Assembly: GCA_965237875.1 (NCBI GenBank)
Contig: CBDEGP010000002.1
Location: 1,860,001 to 1,924,000 of the forward strand
Reading direction: 5' to 3'
Length of the DNA: 64,000 nt
From: DAOUJI01 sp965237875
Lineage (GTDB): Bacteria > Chloroflexota > Dehalococcoidia > Lucifugimonadales > JAGWBF01
Part shown: one piece after another, positions 24,516 through 35,007 of the stretch
Layout of the letters: every line of letters starts with the position of its first letter
Position numbering within the stretch: position 1 is the first letter of the stretch
Position numbers and translations under genes: made by a program
Notes under the pieces: generated by a model
Told to the model about the DNA's origin: nothing
Seen by the model: the letters and a program-made list of their open reading frames with translations, nothing else
Databases searched by the model: none

Positions 24516-25775
24516 ATGATTGACACGGGCGACACCGCATGGGTCCTAACGTCATCGGCGCTGGTGCTGCTTATGACTCCCGGGCTGGCATTCTTCTACG
24601 GCGGTCTGTCACGCCGGAAGAACGTGCTGTCCACGATAATGTATAGCTTCATGACTATAGGGCTAGTGGGCGTTGTCTGGGTGCTGTGGGGATACAGCCT
24701 GGCCTTTGGAAACGACATAGGCGGTTTTATCGGAAACCTGAGGTGGTTCGGTCTGAACGACGTCAGCGCAACGGACACCGGCGGCGGGACCATACCCCAT
24801 CAAGCGTTCATGATCTTCCAAGCCATGTTCGCCATCATCACGCCTGCCCTGATAACCGGGGCCTTTGCCGAGCGGATGAAATTCAGCGCCTTCGTCATCT
24901 TCACCATCCTGTGGGTGACTATCGTGTATGCACCGGTGGCGCATTGGGTGTGGCACGGTGACGGGTGGCTCTTCAAGCTGGGCGCGCTTGACTTTGCGGG
25001 CGGCACCGTGGTCCACATCAACGCCGGCGTGGCGGCCCTCGTGGCCGCGTTCATCATAGGGCCGCGCCTCGGGTTCGGCGAGCGGCCAATGACTCCGCAC
25101 AACGTCCCGATGATAGTGCTGGGAGCCGGGCTGCTCTGGTTCGGATGGTTCGGGTTCAACGCCGGAAGCGCCCTGGGCGCCAACGGGACGGCGGTCAACG
25201 CCTTCGTGGTAACCAACACCGCCACAGCCATGGCCATGATCGCATGGGTGGCCATGTCCTGGATATTCGGCAAGAAACCCAGTCTGGTGGGAGCGGCCTC
25301 CGGGGCCGTCGCAGGGTTGGTGGCCATCACGCCCGCGGCGGGCTTTGTCGGAGCCATGCCCGCCATCATCATCGGACTGGGGGCTGGAGTCATCTGCTAC
25401 GCCGCTGTCGAGCTTCTGCAGAAACTCAAGGTCGACGACGCTCTGGCTGTCTGGGGCGTCCACGGCATGGGAGGCACCTGGGGCGCCCTGGCAACCGGCC
25501 TGTTCGTAGGCATAGGGTTCGGTGGACTGGCGGAAGGCGTGAGCCGCGGGGAGCAGGTCCTGTACCAATTGGCCGGAATAGGCGCCACTTGGGGATGGGC
25601 CCTGGTCACCACCGCCGTAATACTCATCGCCATCAAATACACCATCGGCATCAGGGCCGATGAGTCCCAGGAGGAACAGGGGTTGGACCTGTCCCAACAC
25701 GGAGAGGACGCCTACGTCCCCGCCGACGAGTCCATCGTGGGCATCGCCGGCGGGTCGGGAGACGATGAGGAATAG
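24516..25775 (+). CDS. amt: Ammonium transporter (Amt family), second copy
   Basis: 419 residues with no cleavable signal peptide, unlike the first copy. The N-terminus (DTAWVLTSSALVLLMTPGLAFFYGGL) begins in the first transmembrane helix of standard Amt proteins. Likely pore histidines are in GTVVHINAGVAA and AVWGVHGMGGTWG. FGWFGFNAGSALGANG and AAGFVGAMPAIIIG are Amt motifs, and the tail has EEQGLDLSQHGEDAY, the conserved PII-contact region. GGAGGG precedes the ATG. The two Amt copies differ enough to be distinct subfamilies rather than a fresh duplication, perhaps with different affinity. Confidence 0.95.
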   Translation: MIDTGDTAWVLTSSALVLLMTPGLAFFYGGLSRRKNVLSTIMYSFMTIGLVGVVWVLWGYSLAFGNDIGGFIGNLRWFGLNDVSATDTGGGTIPHQAFMIFQAMFAIITPALITGAFAERMKFSAFVIFTILWVTIVYAPVAHWVWHGDGWLFKLGALDFAGGTVVHINAGVAALVAAFIIGPRLGFGERPMTPHNVPMIVLGAGLLWFGWFGFNAGSALGANGTAVNAFVVTNTATAMAMIAWVAMSWIFGKKPSLVGAASGAVAGLVAITPAAGFVGAMPAIIIGLGAGVICYAAVELLQKLKVDDALAVWGVHGMGGTWGALATGLFVGIGFGGLAEGVSRGEQVLYQLAGIGATWGWALVTTAVILIAIKYTIGIRADESQEEQGLDLSQHGEDAYVPADESIVGIAGGSGDDEE

Positions 25776-25846
25776 ACGGCCCTACGGCCGGCCCTGTTCC
25801 AACATGCCCCTTATCAGAAACGCAGTCCAATAGGAGGAACCCTTCA

Positions 25847-27271
25847 ATGACCCCGGAAGAAGTTGTTAGATACGCGACTGACAATAAGATAGGCATTATC
25901 GACCTCAAATTCACGGACCTGCCCGGCACCTTCCAGCACCTCTCCATTCCCCTCAGCGAGCTTAGCGAAGACAACCTGGCGGAAGGCTACGGGTTCGACG
26001 GCTCCAGCATCCGGGGGTTCAAGTCCATCGACGAGAGCGACATGCTTCTCATACCCGACACGACCACCGCTAACATGGACCCTTTTTACAAGACGCCTAC
26101 CTTGACGATGATCTGCGACATCATGGACCCCATAACCCGCGACTCCTTCAGCCGTGACCCGCGCAACATCGCCCACAAGGCTGAAGACTACCTCAAAAGC
26201 ACGGGCATGGCCGACGTGAGCTACTGGGGGCCGGAGCCGGAGTTCTTCATCTTTGACTCAGCCCGGTTCGATCAAACCAGCAACCAGGGCTACTACTTCA
26301 TAGACTCGGACGAAGGCGTATGGAACTCAGGCCAGCCCGGGACCGTAGACGGCGGCCGCAACCTGGCCTACCGGCCCCGTCACAAGGAAGGTTATTTCCC
26401 GACGCCGCCCTTCGACACCTTTCAGGACATCCGCTCGGAAGCCGTACAGGAGATTGAGAGATTTGGAATCATCGTGGAAAAGCACCACCACGAGGTCGCC
26501 ACTGCGGGACAGGCCGAGATAGACGTCCGCTTCGACAGCCTGACCAGGATGGCCGACACCGTCACGATACTCAAATACGTGGTCAAGAACGTCGCGCACA
26601 AGTATGGCAAGGTGGCGACTTTCATGCCCAAACCCTTGTTCGGCGACAACGGCACCGGCATGCACACCCATCAGAGCCTGTGGAAGGGCGGTCAGAACCT
26701 CTTCTACGACGCCAACGGCTACGCCATGCTCAGCGCCACCTGCCGCCATTACATCGGCGGCCTGCTCCAGCACGCACCGGCGCTGCTGGCGTTCATCGCC
26801 CCAACAACCAACAGCTACAAGCGGCTGGTGCCCGGATTCGAGGCCCCGGTCAACCTGGTCTACTCCGTCCGGAACCGCTCAGCGTGCATCCGCATTCCCA
26901 CCTACTCGGCCAGCCCGGCCGCCCGGCGGCTGGAGTTCCGCGCTCCCGATCCGTCCTGCAACCCGTACATTGCTTTCTCGGCCATGCTGATGGCGGGAAT
27001 CGACGGAGTCATCAACGAGATCGAGCCGCCCGATCCGGTGGACGAAAACCTCTATGAGATGGCGCCCGAAGAGCTGGCCAAGATACGGCAGGTGCCCGGG
27101 TCCCTGGACGAGGCCCTCGCTTCCCTGGAGAGTGATTACGAGTTCCTGCTCAGAGGCGGCGTGTTCACCGACGACCTGATCGAGACCTGGTTGGACTACA
27201 AGAAGGCCGAGTTGGACAACATGCGGCTGCGGCCCCACCCTTACGAGTTCTTCCTGTATTTCGACGCCTAG
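25847..27271 (+). CDS. glnA: Glutamine synthetase type I, beta-like (adenylylation tyrosine present)
   Basis: Forms glutamine from glutamate, ammonium and ATP as a dodecamer. 474 residues. Motifs include GYGFDGSSIRGF, the metal/substrate region WGPEPEFFIFD, KHHHEVATAGQAEIDVRF, the ATP-binding KPLFGDNGTGMHTHQS, and NRSACIRIPTY with RRLEFRAPDPSCNPY. NLYEM at residues 401-405 aligns with the adenylylation loop of enteric GS, with Tyr403 as the modified residue. Control by GlnE-type adenylyltransferase is therefore possible. TAGGAGG lies 9 bp before the ATG. It is first of two synthetases in this cluster. Confidence 0.95.
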   Translation: MTPEEVVRYATDNKIGIIDLKFTDLPGTFQHLSIPLSELSEDNLAEGYGFDGSSIRGFKSIDESDMLLIPDTTTANMDPFYKTPTLTMICDIMDPITRDSFSRDPRNIAHKAEDYLKSTGMADVSYWGPEPEFFIFDSARFDQTSNQGYYFIDSDEGVWNSGQPGTVDGGRNLAYRPRHKEGYFPTPPFDTFQDIRSEAVQEIERFGIIVEKHHHEVATAGQAEIDVRFDSLTRMADTVTILKYVVKNVAHKYGKVATFMPKPLFGDNGTGMHTHQSLWKGGQNLFYDANGYAMLSATCRHYIGGLLQHAPALLAFIAPTTNSYKRLVPGFEAPVNLVYSVRNRSACIRIPTYSASPAARRLEFRAPDPSCNPYIAFSAMLMAGIDGVINEIEPPDPVDENLYEMAPEELAKIRQVPGSLDEALASLESDYEFLLRGGVFTDDLIETWLDYKKAELDNMRLRPHPYEFFLYFDA

Positions 27272-27288
27272 TCCGCCGCGTCGACCAA

Positions 27289-27317
27289 TTGACACTACCG
27301 GCGCCGGTAAATAGAAT
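27289..27317 (+). promoter_or_regulatory. Strong sigma-70-like promoter before the second glutamine synthetase
   Basis: A perfect TTGACA (27289-27294), 17 bp and TAGAAT (27312-27317). It is about 120 bp before the start and lies right after the first glnA, so the second gene can be expressed on its own. No GTAAC-type boxes are seen here. Confidence 0.7.
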
Positions 27318-27440
27318 GCGTTGCTACAGTCCTCATGGGGTCCTGAACCCGGGCCTGTTGCATTTGACGCGTCCCGACGGCCGATCCTTGAGGCATGATC
27401 CAAGATTCCTCAACCGGGAACCTCTACGGGAGAGTTGGTT

Positions 27441-28778
27441 ATGACCTGGGCCCAAGATGAAGCTAAAGAGTTTGTCCTGAGGACGGCGCGGGAGAACGAC
27501 GTAAAGTTCATACGGCTCTGGTTCTGCGACATCCTGGGCGCCCTGAAAGGTTTCGCCATTACGGTGGAGGAGCTTGAGGACGCCCTGGAGCAAGGCGTGG
27601 CGTTCGACGGTTCGTCAATCGAGGGTTTCGTCCGGATAGACGAGAGCGACATGGTGGCTCGTCCCGACCCCACCACGTTCCGCATCCTCAGCTGGCGGCC
27701 CCGTCAGAACTCGGTGGCAAGGATGTTCTGCGACATTCACAAGCCCACGGGCGAGCCCTTCGAAGGAGACCCGCGTTTCGTCCTCAAGAGGAACGTGCAA
27801 AGAGCTTCCGACTTGGGATTCACTTACTACGTTGGCCCCGAGTTCGAATATTTCTACCTGACAGGGACCGACGACCCCAAGGCGATCGACAAGGGGGGCT
27901 ATTTCGACCAATTGTCCATGGAGCATGGGACCGACCTGCGCCGCGAGACGGTCCTCACACTGGCTGAAATGGGCATTCCGGTGAAGTATTCCCACCATGA
28001 AGCGGCCCCGGGGCAGCAGGAAATCGACCTTCAATACACCGACGCCATCACTATGGCTGACAACGTCACGACCAGCAAGCTGGTCATTAAAGAGGTGGCG
28101 TCCCAACACAACGTCTACGCCACCTTCATGCCCAAGCCTCTTCCGGGAGTCAACGGTTCGGGCATGCACGTCCACCAGTCCCTCTTCCAAGGGGACTCCA
28201 ACGCCTTCTTCGACCAGAACAGCCCCGGCGAATTGTCACAGATAGGCAGGCTGTACACAGCCGGTCTTCTGCGTCATGCCCCGGAGATCACTCTGGTCAC
28301 CAACCAGTGGGTGAACTCCTACAAGAGGTTGGTGCCGGGCCACGAGGCGCCCATGTACATATCGTGGGCGATGAAGAACCGCTCCGACCTGATAAGAGTC
28401 CCCTCCTACAGACCCGGACGACAGGACTCCGTGCGCATCGAGTATCGTGCGCCTGACCCGGCATGCAATCCGTACCTTGCTTTCAGCGTGATGCTGGCGG
28501 CCGGCCTCAAGGGAATCGAAAACGAATACGAGGTCCCTTCCCCCACAGAGGAAAACGTGTTCGACATGCCTGAAGAAACGAGAACGGCCCGGGGTATAGC
28601 CGCCCTGCCCGAAAGCCTGCATGAAGCCATCCGGCTGGCCGAGAACAGCCGGCTCCTACAGGAGACTCTGGGAGACCACGTATTCAGGGTGTTCGTGGAG
28701 AACAAGAAGCTGGAGTGGAACGAGTACCGCACCCAAATCACCGACTACGAGATAAAGCGGTATCTTCCTCAGCTTTAG
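27441..28778 (+). CDS. glnA: Glutamine synthetase type I, alpha-like (no adenylylation tyrosine)
   Basis: 445 residues from the ATG at 27441, with GGGAGAG upstream (a TTG 6 bp earlier is an alternative). Motifs are the same as in the first copy: FDGSSIEGFVR, GPEFEYFYLTG, SHHEAAPGQQEIDLQY, KPLPGVNGSGMHVHQS and RIEYRAPDPACNPYL. At the adenylylation loop this enzyme reads ENVFDM, with Phe374 in place of Tyr, so it should not be adenylylated. This fits GSI-alpha enzymes, which are typically feedback inhibited. Having both types side by side suggests division of labour, for example at different nitrogen levels. Confidence 0.93.
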   Translation: MTWAQDEAKEFVLRTARENDVKFIRLWFCDILGALKGFAITVEELEDALEQGVAFDGSSIEGFVRIDESDMVARPDPTTFRILSWRPRQNSVARMFCDIHKPTGEPFEGDPRFVLKRNVQRASDLGFTYYVGPEFEYFYLTGTDDPKAIDKGGYFDQLSMEHGTDLRRETVLTLAEMGIPVKYSHHEAAPGQQEIDLQYTDAITMADNVTTSKLVIKEVASQHNVYATFMPKPLPGVNGSGMHVHQSLFQGDSNAFFDQNSPGELSQIGRLYTAGLLRHAPEITLVTNQWVNSYKRLVPGHEAPMYISWAMKNRSDLIRVPSYRPGRQDSVRIEYRAPDPACNPYLAFSVMLAAGLKGIENEYEVPSPTEENVFDMPEETRTARGIAALPESLHEAIRLAENSRLLQETLGDHVFRVFVENKKLEWNEYRTQITDYEIKRYLPQL

Positions 28779-28876
28779 CGCGGCGTCTCCCGGTTTGGCC
28801 CATCCCAAGGACCTTGTTCCTTTCTACTATGGCCACGATCCCTTATGACTGCAATCCCTCAAGACTGTGAGCGGGC

Positions 28877-30133
<1,257 letters not shown>

Positions 30134-30150
30134 AGAACATTCAGATAGGG

Positions 30151-30205
30151 CAAGGCCCTGGATTCCGGCCTCCGCCGGAATGACGGGGGTTATGCAAAGG
30201 TCTCC
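30151..30205 (+). repeat. 55-bp dispersed repeat with palindromic core (copy 1)
   Basis: It matches 62889-62943 at 52 of 55 positions. The core ATTCCGGC-CTCC-GCCGGAAT forms an 8-bp stem. A second GCAAAGGTCTC follows at about 30223-30233. It lies in the 329-bp gap between gdhA and gltB, which holds no gene but this repeat and the gltB promoter. Confidence 0.85.
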
Positions 30206-30315
30206 GAAGGGAGAGGGCTTTACGCAAAGGTCTCAGATAGGGGCCTGACAACGCCGCGCCTGCCGGGTGGTTGGACGGAAAAGCGGGCGGTTAGTGATGA
30301 ATTTCACGGAAGGGG

Positions 30316-30344
30316 TACACATGCCGCCCTTTCGCCTGTATAAT
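30316..30344 (+). promoter_or_regulatory. Promoter of gltBD
   Basis: TACACA (30316-30321), 17 bp and a perfect TATAAT (30339-30344). It gives a leader of about 110 nt before the GTG at 30463. An in-frame ATG at 30343 overlaps the -10 and so cannot be the start. Confidence 0.55.
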
Positions 30345-30462
30345 GTCTTTTTCCTGTGGCAGGTCGGGCTCTGGGGCGTCACATCTCCGGCATGACTTCC
30401 AACTCCAACACGCGCTTACTGCCTCTACCCCGTCCATAGCCAGGGATTTCGGAGGACTTCCG

Positions 30463-33400
30463 GTGGTCAGGCGGTTGCCCACTTCAAAAATAGGACTCTA
30501 CGACCCAGCCTTTGAGCATGACGCTTGCGGCGTCGGCGTGGTCGCCAACATCAAGGGGATAAAGTCCCACGACATCATCGAGAAGGGCATCGAGACGCTG
30601 GTCAATCTTGGGCACCGGGGAGCCTGCGGACGGGACCCCAACACCGGCGACGGCGCCGGAATACTCATCCAGATGCCCGACCGGTTCTTCCAAAAGGAAT
30701 GCCCCCAACTCGGCTTTCGGCTTCCCCCTCAGGGCGAATACGGCGTAGGAATGGTTTTCCTGCCCCAGGACCCTGACGAGCGGAAGACCTGTGAAACCAT
30801 CCTCGAACAGACCGTGGTTGACGAGGGACTGGAAGTGTTGGGTTGGCGGGACGTGCCCGTAAATCCCGACGCCATCGGAGACGACGCCAGGGCCGTGATG
30901 CCCAGGATTCGACAGCTGTTCGTAGGCAAAGGACCTGACGTCACGGACGAGGCCCATCTTGGCCGAAAGCTCTACGTCATCCGTAGAGTGGTCGAAAAAG
31001 CTGTGGCGTCCTCAGGCATAGAGGACGTTTCCACATTCTATATCCCCAGCCTATTCACCAACCGCATAGTCTTCAAAGGTCTGGTGATGGCCCATCAGAT
31101 CCCGGGGTTCTATACCGATCTGGCCGACCCTGACATGACAACCTATTTCGCCATGGTCCACTCCCGGTTCTCCACCAACACCCTGGGATCGTGGCGCCTG
31201 GCCCACCCCTACCGCTATCTCATCCACAACGGCGAGATTAACACCCTCCGCGGCAACATCAACTGGATGCACGCGCGGCAGGCCATGTTCTCCTCCGACC
31301 TGTTCCGAGATGACATGGAGAAGCTTTTCCCCATCATCGAGGCCGGTCAGAGTGACACGGCGTGCATCGACAACGCATTGGAGCTTCTTCTCAACACCGG
31401 CAGGCCGCTGGCCCACTGCATGATGATGCTGGTCCCAGAGGCATGGGGAGACCACATCGAAATGTCCCAGGAAAAGAGGGACTTCTACGAGTACCATTCC
31501 TGCATGATGGAGCCGTGGGACGGACCCGCGCTTCTGGCCTTCACCGACGGCATAAGCGTCGGCGCCATTCTGGACCGCAACGGCCTCCGGCCTTTCCGCT
31601 ACCTGGTGACGAAAGACGACATACTGGTCATGGCCTCCGAGACAGGGGTGCTGGACATTCCGCCCGAGGACGTCCTCTTCAAAGCCCGCCTCCAACCCGG
31701 CCGCATGTTCTACGTGGACCCTTCCCAGGGCAGGATCATTGGAGACGAGGAGATTAAGGGAGAGGTGTCGCGAAGTCTTCCCTACGGCGAATGGCTCAAG
31801 GAAAACGCCGTTCACCTGGACCAGCTTCCCACTCCTGAGCACGTCTACGAGACGGACTTCGCGACTCTTCTTGAGCGGCAGCAACTGTTCGGCTACACGT
31901 TGGAAGACTTGAGGATGATTCTCCAACCCATGGCCGAGACAGGCTCCGAGCCCATCGGGTCTATGGGAAACGATGCGCCTCTGGCCGTGTTGTCAGAGAG
32001 GCCCCAGCTGGTGTTCAGCTACTTCAAGCAGCTTTTCGCGCAGGTCACAAACCCTCCTTTGGACGCCATACGCGAGGAACTTGTCACCTCAACGGAAAGC
32101 TTCATCGGCTCAGAGCAAAACCTGTTCGAGGAAACGCCGAAACACGCTCATCAGCTAAAGCTGAAAGAGCCTATCATCACCAACGAAGAGCTGGAGAAAA
32201 TCAGGAGCATCGAGGCCGGAGACATCAGGTCGGCCACGCTCTCAACCCTTTTCGACGCTCGGTCCGGCGAGGGTGCGTTGGAGAAAGCCCTGGAAGACCT
32301 GTGCAGCCAGGCGTCCGAGGCCATCCGGGACGGCGCTTGCATCCTCATCCTTTCCGACCGGGGAGCAGGGCCGGAACAAATACCGATTCCTTCGCTGCTG
32401 GCAACCTCGGCTGTGCACCACCACTTGATCAGAGAGGGGAGCCGCATGAAGGCGGGGCTGGTGGTGGAGTCCGGCGAGCCCCGAGAGGTGGCCCACTTCT
32501 CTTTGCTCATCGGCTACGGCGCAGGCTCCGTCAATCCGTATCTTGCCTTCGAGACCCTCGACGCCCTCATCCACGAGGGGACGATTGGACCTGGAATCGA
32601 CTACCACACCGCTGAGAAGAACTACATCAAGGCCGTTCACAAGGGCGTGGTGAAAGTGATGTCCAAAATGGGCATCTCAACCATCCAGAGCTACCGTGGA
32701 GCCCAGATATACGAGGCCATCGGCCTTTCGGAGCAGCTAATCGATAAGTACTTCACTTGGACGCCCAGCCGCATCGGCGGAATAGGCGTCGGCCACGTTG
32801 AAGAGGAATCGCGGCGTAGACACTCGAGGGCCATACCGGAGCGGGAGGTCGCCGCCAACATGGACCTGGACGCCGGCGGCGTCTACCAGTGGCGGCGCGA
32901 CGGGGAACATCACATGTACAACCCCGACACCATCGCCAAGCTCCAGTATTCCGTCCGCTCCAAGAGCTACGCCACCTTCAAGGAGTTCGCAGACCACATA
33001 GACTCGGAAAGCGCCCGCCTTTCCACTATCCGAGGGCTGCTGGACTTCAAGACCCTGGACGGACCCATACCCCTGGACGAGGTGGAACCGGCGTCGGAAG
33101 TCGTCAAACGGTTTGCCACCGGAGCCATCTCCCTGGGTTCCATCAGCCGGGAAGCCCACGAGACCCTCGCTCTGGCAATGAACTCGATTCAGGCCCGGAG
33201 CAACACCGGAGAAGGCGGAGAGGACTTCAACCGCTTCTCCCCCGACCCCGACGGGGCCTCGCGCAACAGCGCCATAAAACAGGTGGCTTCAGGCCGGTTC
33301 GGAGTCACCAGCAACTACCTGATACATGCAAAGGACCTCCAGATCAAAATGGCCCAGGGATCAAAACCCGGAGAAGGCGGGCAGCTCCCGGGGCATAAGG

Positions 33401-35007
33401 TTGACGAGTATATCGGGTGGGTGCGCCACACCACTCCGGGCGTGGAGCTGATCTCCCCGCCTCCGCACCACGACATCTACTCCATCGAAGACTTGGCGCA
33501 GCTGATATACGACCTGAAATACGCAAACCCCGACGCCCGGGTCCACGTGAAGCTGGTCGCCGAGGTTGGCGTGGGGACCATCGCCGCCGGAGTCTCGAAA
33601 GGCCACGGCGACGTGGTGCTGATAAGCGGGGACAGCGGCGGGACCGGCGCCTCTCCGGAGTCGTCCATCAAGAATGCGGGGCTCCCCTGGGAGTTGGGCG
33701 TGGCCGAGACCCAGCAAGTGCTTGTGATGAACGATCTCAGAGGCCGCATCGTGGTGCAGACCGACGGCCAGCTGAAGACGGGCAGGGACGTGGCCGTCGC
33801 GTGCATGTTGGGCGCCGAGGAGTTCGGGTTCTCCACCGCCCCGTTGGTGGCCTTGGGATGCATTATGCTGCGGAAATGCCATCTGAACACTTGCTCCGTC
33901 GGCATCGCCACCCAGGACCCGGAGCTAAGGGCCAAGTTCAACGGTCAACCCGAACACGTCATCAACTTCTTCTTCTTCGTGGCCGACCAGCTGCGGGAAA
34001 TCATGGCCAGCATGGGCTTTCGGACCGTAAACGAGATGGTCGGCAGGGTTGACATGCTGGACACTCGGGCGGCGATAGACCATTGGAAAGCCAGGGGAAT
34101 CGACCTATCAAACCTTCTCCATAAACCCGATGCGCCGGACTACGTCGCCACTTACAACAGCTACGGTCAGGAGCACGGACTTGAGAGTGTGCTGGACCGT
34201 CGTCTTATCGCAGAGTGCCAAGAAGCCATCGAGTCGGGCAAACGGGTGGAGTTGGACTTGCCCATATACAACTCCAACAGGACCGCCGGCGCCATGCTCA
34301 GCGGCAGGGTCTCTCTCAAGTACGGAGAAGACGGGCTTCCCCAAGACACCATAAAGGTGCGGTTCACAGGCTCGGCGGGGCAGAGCTTCGCGGCCTTCCT
34401 TGCTGGGGGCGTTTCCTTCCGGCTGGAGGGCGACTCCAACGACTACTTCTGCAAGGGGCTCTCAGGAGGGCATGTGACGGTGGTCCCGTCCCCCAAAGCC
34501 TCCTTCGTGCCGGAAGAGAACATCATCGTGGGCAACGTAGCCCTGTACGGCGCCACCGGCGGGAAGGCTTTCATCAAAGGGTTCGCGGGAGAGCGGTTCG
34601 CCGTGCGCAACTCAGGCGCGCATACCGTGGTGGAGGGTGTCGGAGACCACGGTTGCGAGTACATGACCGGCGGCGTGGTCGTTGTGCTGGGCCCTACGGG
34701 ACGCAACTTTGCGGCGGGCATGAGCGGCGGATACGGCTATATATTCGATGAGGACGGGACCTTTGCCGACAGGTGCAACCGTGAAATGGTGGACCTTGAA
34801 CCGGTGGCGGAAATCGAGGACCTTGACAGGCTGAAGGAGCTCATCCAAGAACACTATGACGTCACCGGAAGCGCCAGGGCCCGGTTGGTCCTTGGCGACT
34901 GGGACAACATAGCCTCCAAATTCGTGAAAATATTCCCCAGGGACTTTCGGCGGGTATTGAGAGAGAGGAAGGAGCGGGAGGAGCAGGAGCTGGCTGTCCA
35001 TGGGTAA
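30463..35007 (+). CDS. gltB: Glutamate synthase large subunit
   Basis: Transfers the amide of glutamine to 2-oxoglutarate in the GS/GOGAT cycle. I start it at the GTG at 30463, with GGAGGA 6 bp upstream, which gives 1,514 residues. The Ntn nucleophile is then Cys22 in EHDACGVG, preceded by a short propeptide. Further landmarks are the glutaminase domain (HSRFSTNT, HNGEINTLRGN), the central domain, the FMN-binding synthase domain (KPGEGGQLPGHKV, SGDSGGTGASP), the 3Fe-4S cysteines in CIMLRKCHLNTC, and the C-terminal beta-helix with repeated G-rich turns (YGATGGKAFIKGFAGERFAVRNSG). gltD starts 8 bp before its end. Confidence 0.95.
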   Translation: MVRRLPTSKIGLYDPAFEHDACGVGVVANIKGIKSHDIIEKGIETLVNLGHRGACGRDPNTGDGAGILIQMPDRFFQKECPQLGFRLPPQGEYGVGMVFLPQDPDERKTCETILEQTVVDEGLEVLGWRDVPVNPDAIGDDARAVMPRIRQLFVGKGPDVTDEAHLGRKLYVIRRVVEKAVASSGIEDVSTFYIPSLFTNRIVFKGLVMAHQIPGFYTDLADPDMTTYFAMVHSRFSTNTLGSWRLAHPYRYLIHNGEINTLRGNINWMHARQAMFSSDLFRDDMEKLFPIIEAGQSDTACIDNALELLLNTGRPLAHCMMMLVPEAWGDHIEMSQEKRDFYEYHSCMMEPWDGPALLAFTDGISVGAILDRNGLRPFRYLVTKDDILVMASETGVLDIPPEDVLFKARLQPGRMFYVDPSQGRIIGDEEIKGEVSRSLPYGEWLKENAVHLDQLPTPEHVYETDFATLLERQQLFGYTLEDLRMILQPMAETGSEPIGSMGNDAPLAVLSERPQLVFSYFKQLFAQVTNPPLDAIREELVTSTESFIGSEQNLFEETPKHAHQLKLKEPIITNEELEKIRSIEAGDIRSATLSTLFDARSGEGALEKALEDLCSQASEAIRDGACILILSDRGAGPEQIPIPSLLATSAVHHHLIREGSRMKAGLVVESGEPREVAHFSLLIGYGAGSVNPYLAFETLDALIHEGTIGPGIDYHTAEKNYIKAVHKGVVKVMSKMGISTIQSYRGAQIYEAIGLSEQLIDKYFTWTPSRIGGIGVGHVEEESRRRHSRAIPEREVAANMDLDAGGVYQWRRDGEHHMYNPDTIAKLQYSVRSKSYATFKEFADHIDSESARLSTIRGLLDFKTLDGPIPLDEVEPASEVVKRFATGAISLGSISREAHETLALAMNSIQARSNTGEGGEDFNRFSPDPDGASRNSAIKQVASGRFGVTSNYLIHAKDLQIKMAQGSKPGEGGQLPGHKVDEYIGWVRHTTPGVELISPPPHHDIYSIEDLAQLIYDLKYANPDARVHVKLVAEVGVGTIAAGVSKGHGDVVLISGDSGGTGASPESSIKNAGLPWELGVAETQQVLVMNDLRGRIVVQTDGQLKTGRDVAVACMLGAEEFGFSTAPLVALGCIMLRKCHLNTCSVGIATQDPELRAKFNGQPEHVINFFFFVADQLREIMASMGFRTVNEMVGRVDMLDTRAAIDHWKARGIDLSNLLHKPDAPDYVATYNSYGQEHGLESVLDRRLIAECQEAIESGKRVELDLPIYNSNRTAGAMLSGRVSLKYGEDGLPQDTIKVRFTGSAGQSFAAFLAGGVSFRLEGDSNDYFCKGLSGGHVTVVPSPKASFVPEENIIVGNVALYGATGGKAFIKGFAGERFAVRNSGAHTVVEGVGDHGCEYMTGGVVVVLGPTGRNFAAGMSGGYGYIFDEDGTFADRCNREMVDLEPVAEIEDLDRLKELIQEHYDVTGSARARLVLGDWDNIASKFVKIFPRDFRRVLRERKEREEQELAVHG

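Noticed and set aside
30343..30462. N-terminal extension of gltB from an ATG at 30343
   Set aside because: That ATG overlaps a TATAAT promoter element and has no RBS, while the GTG at 30463 has GGAGGA and the expected short propeptide.
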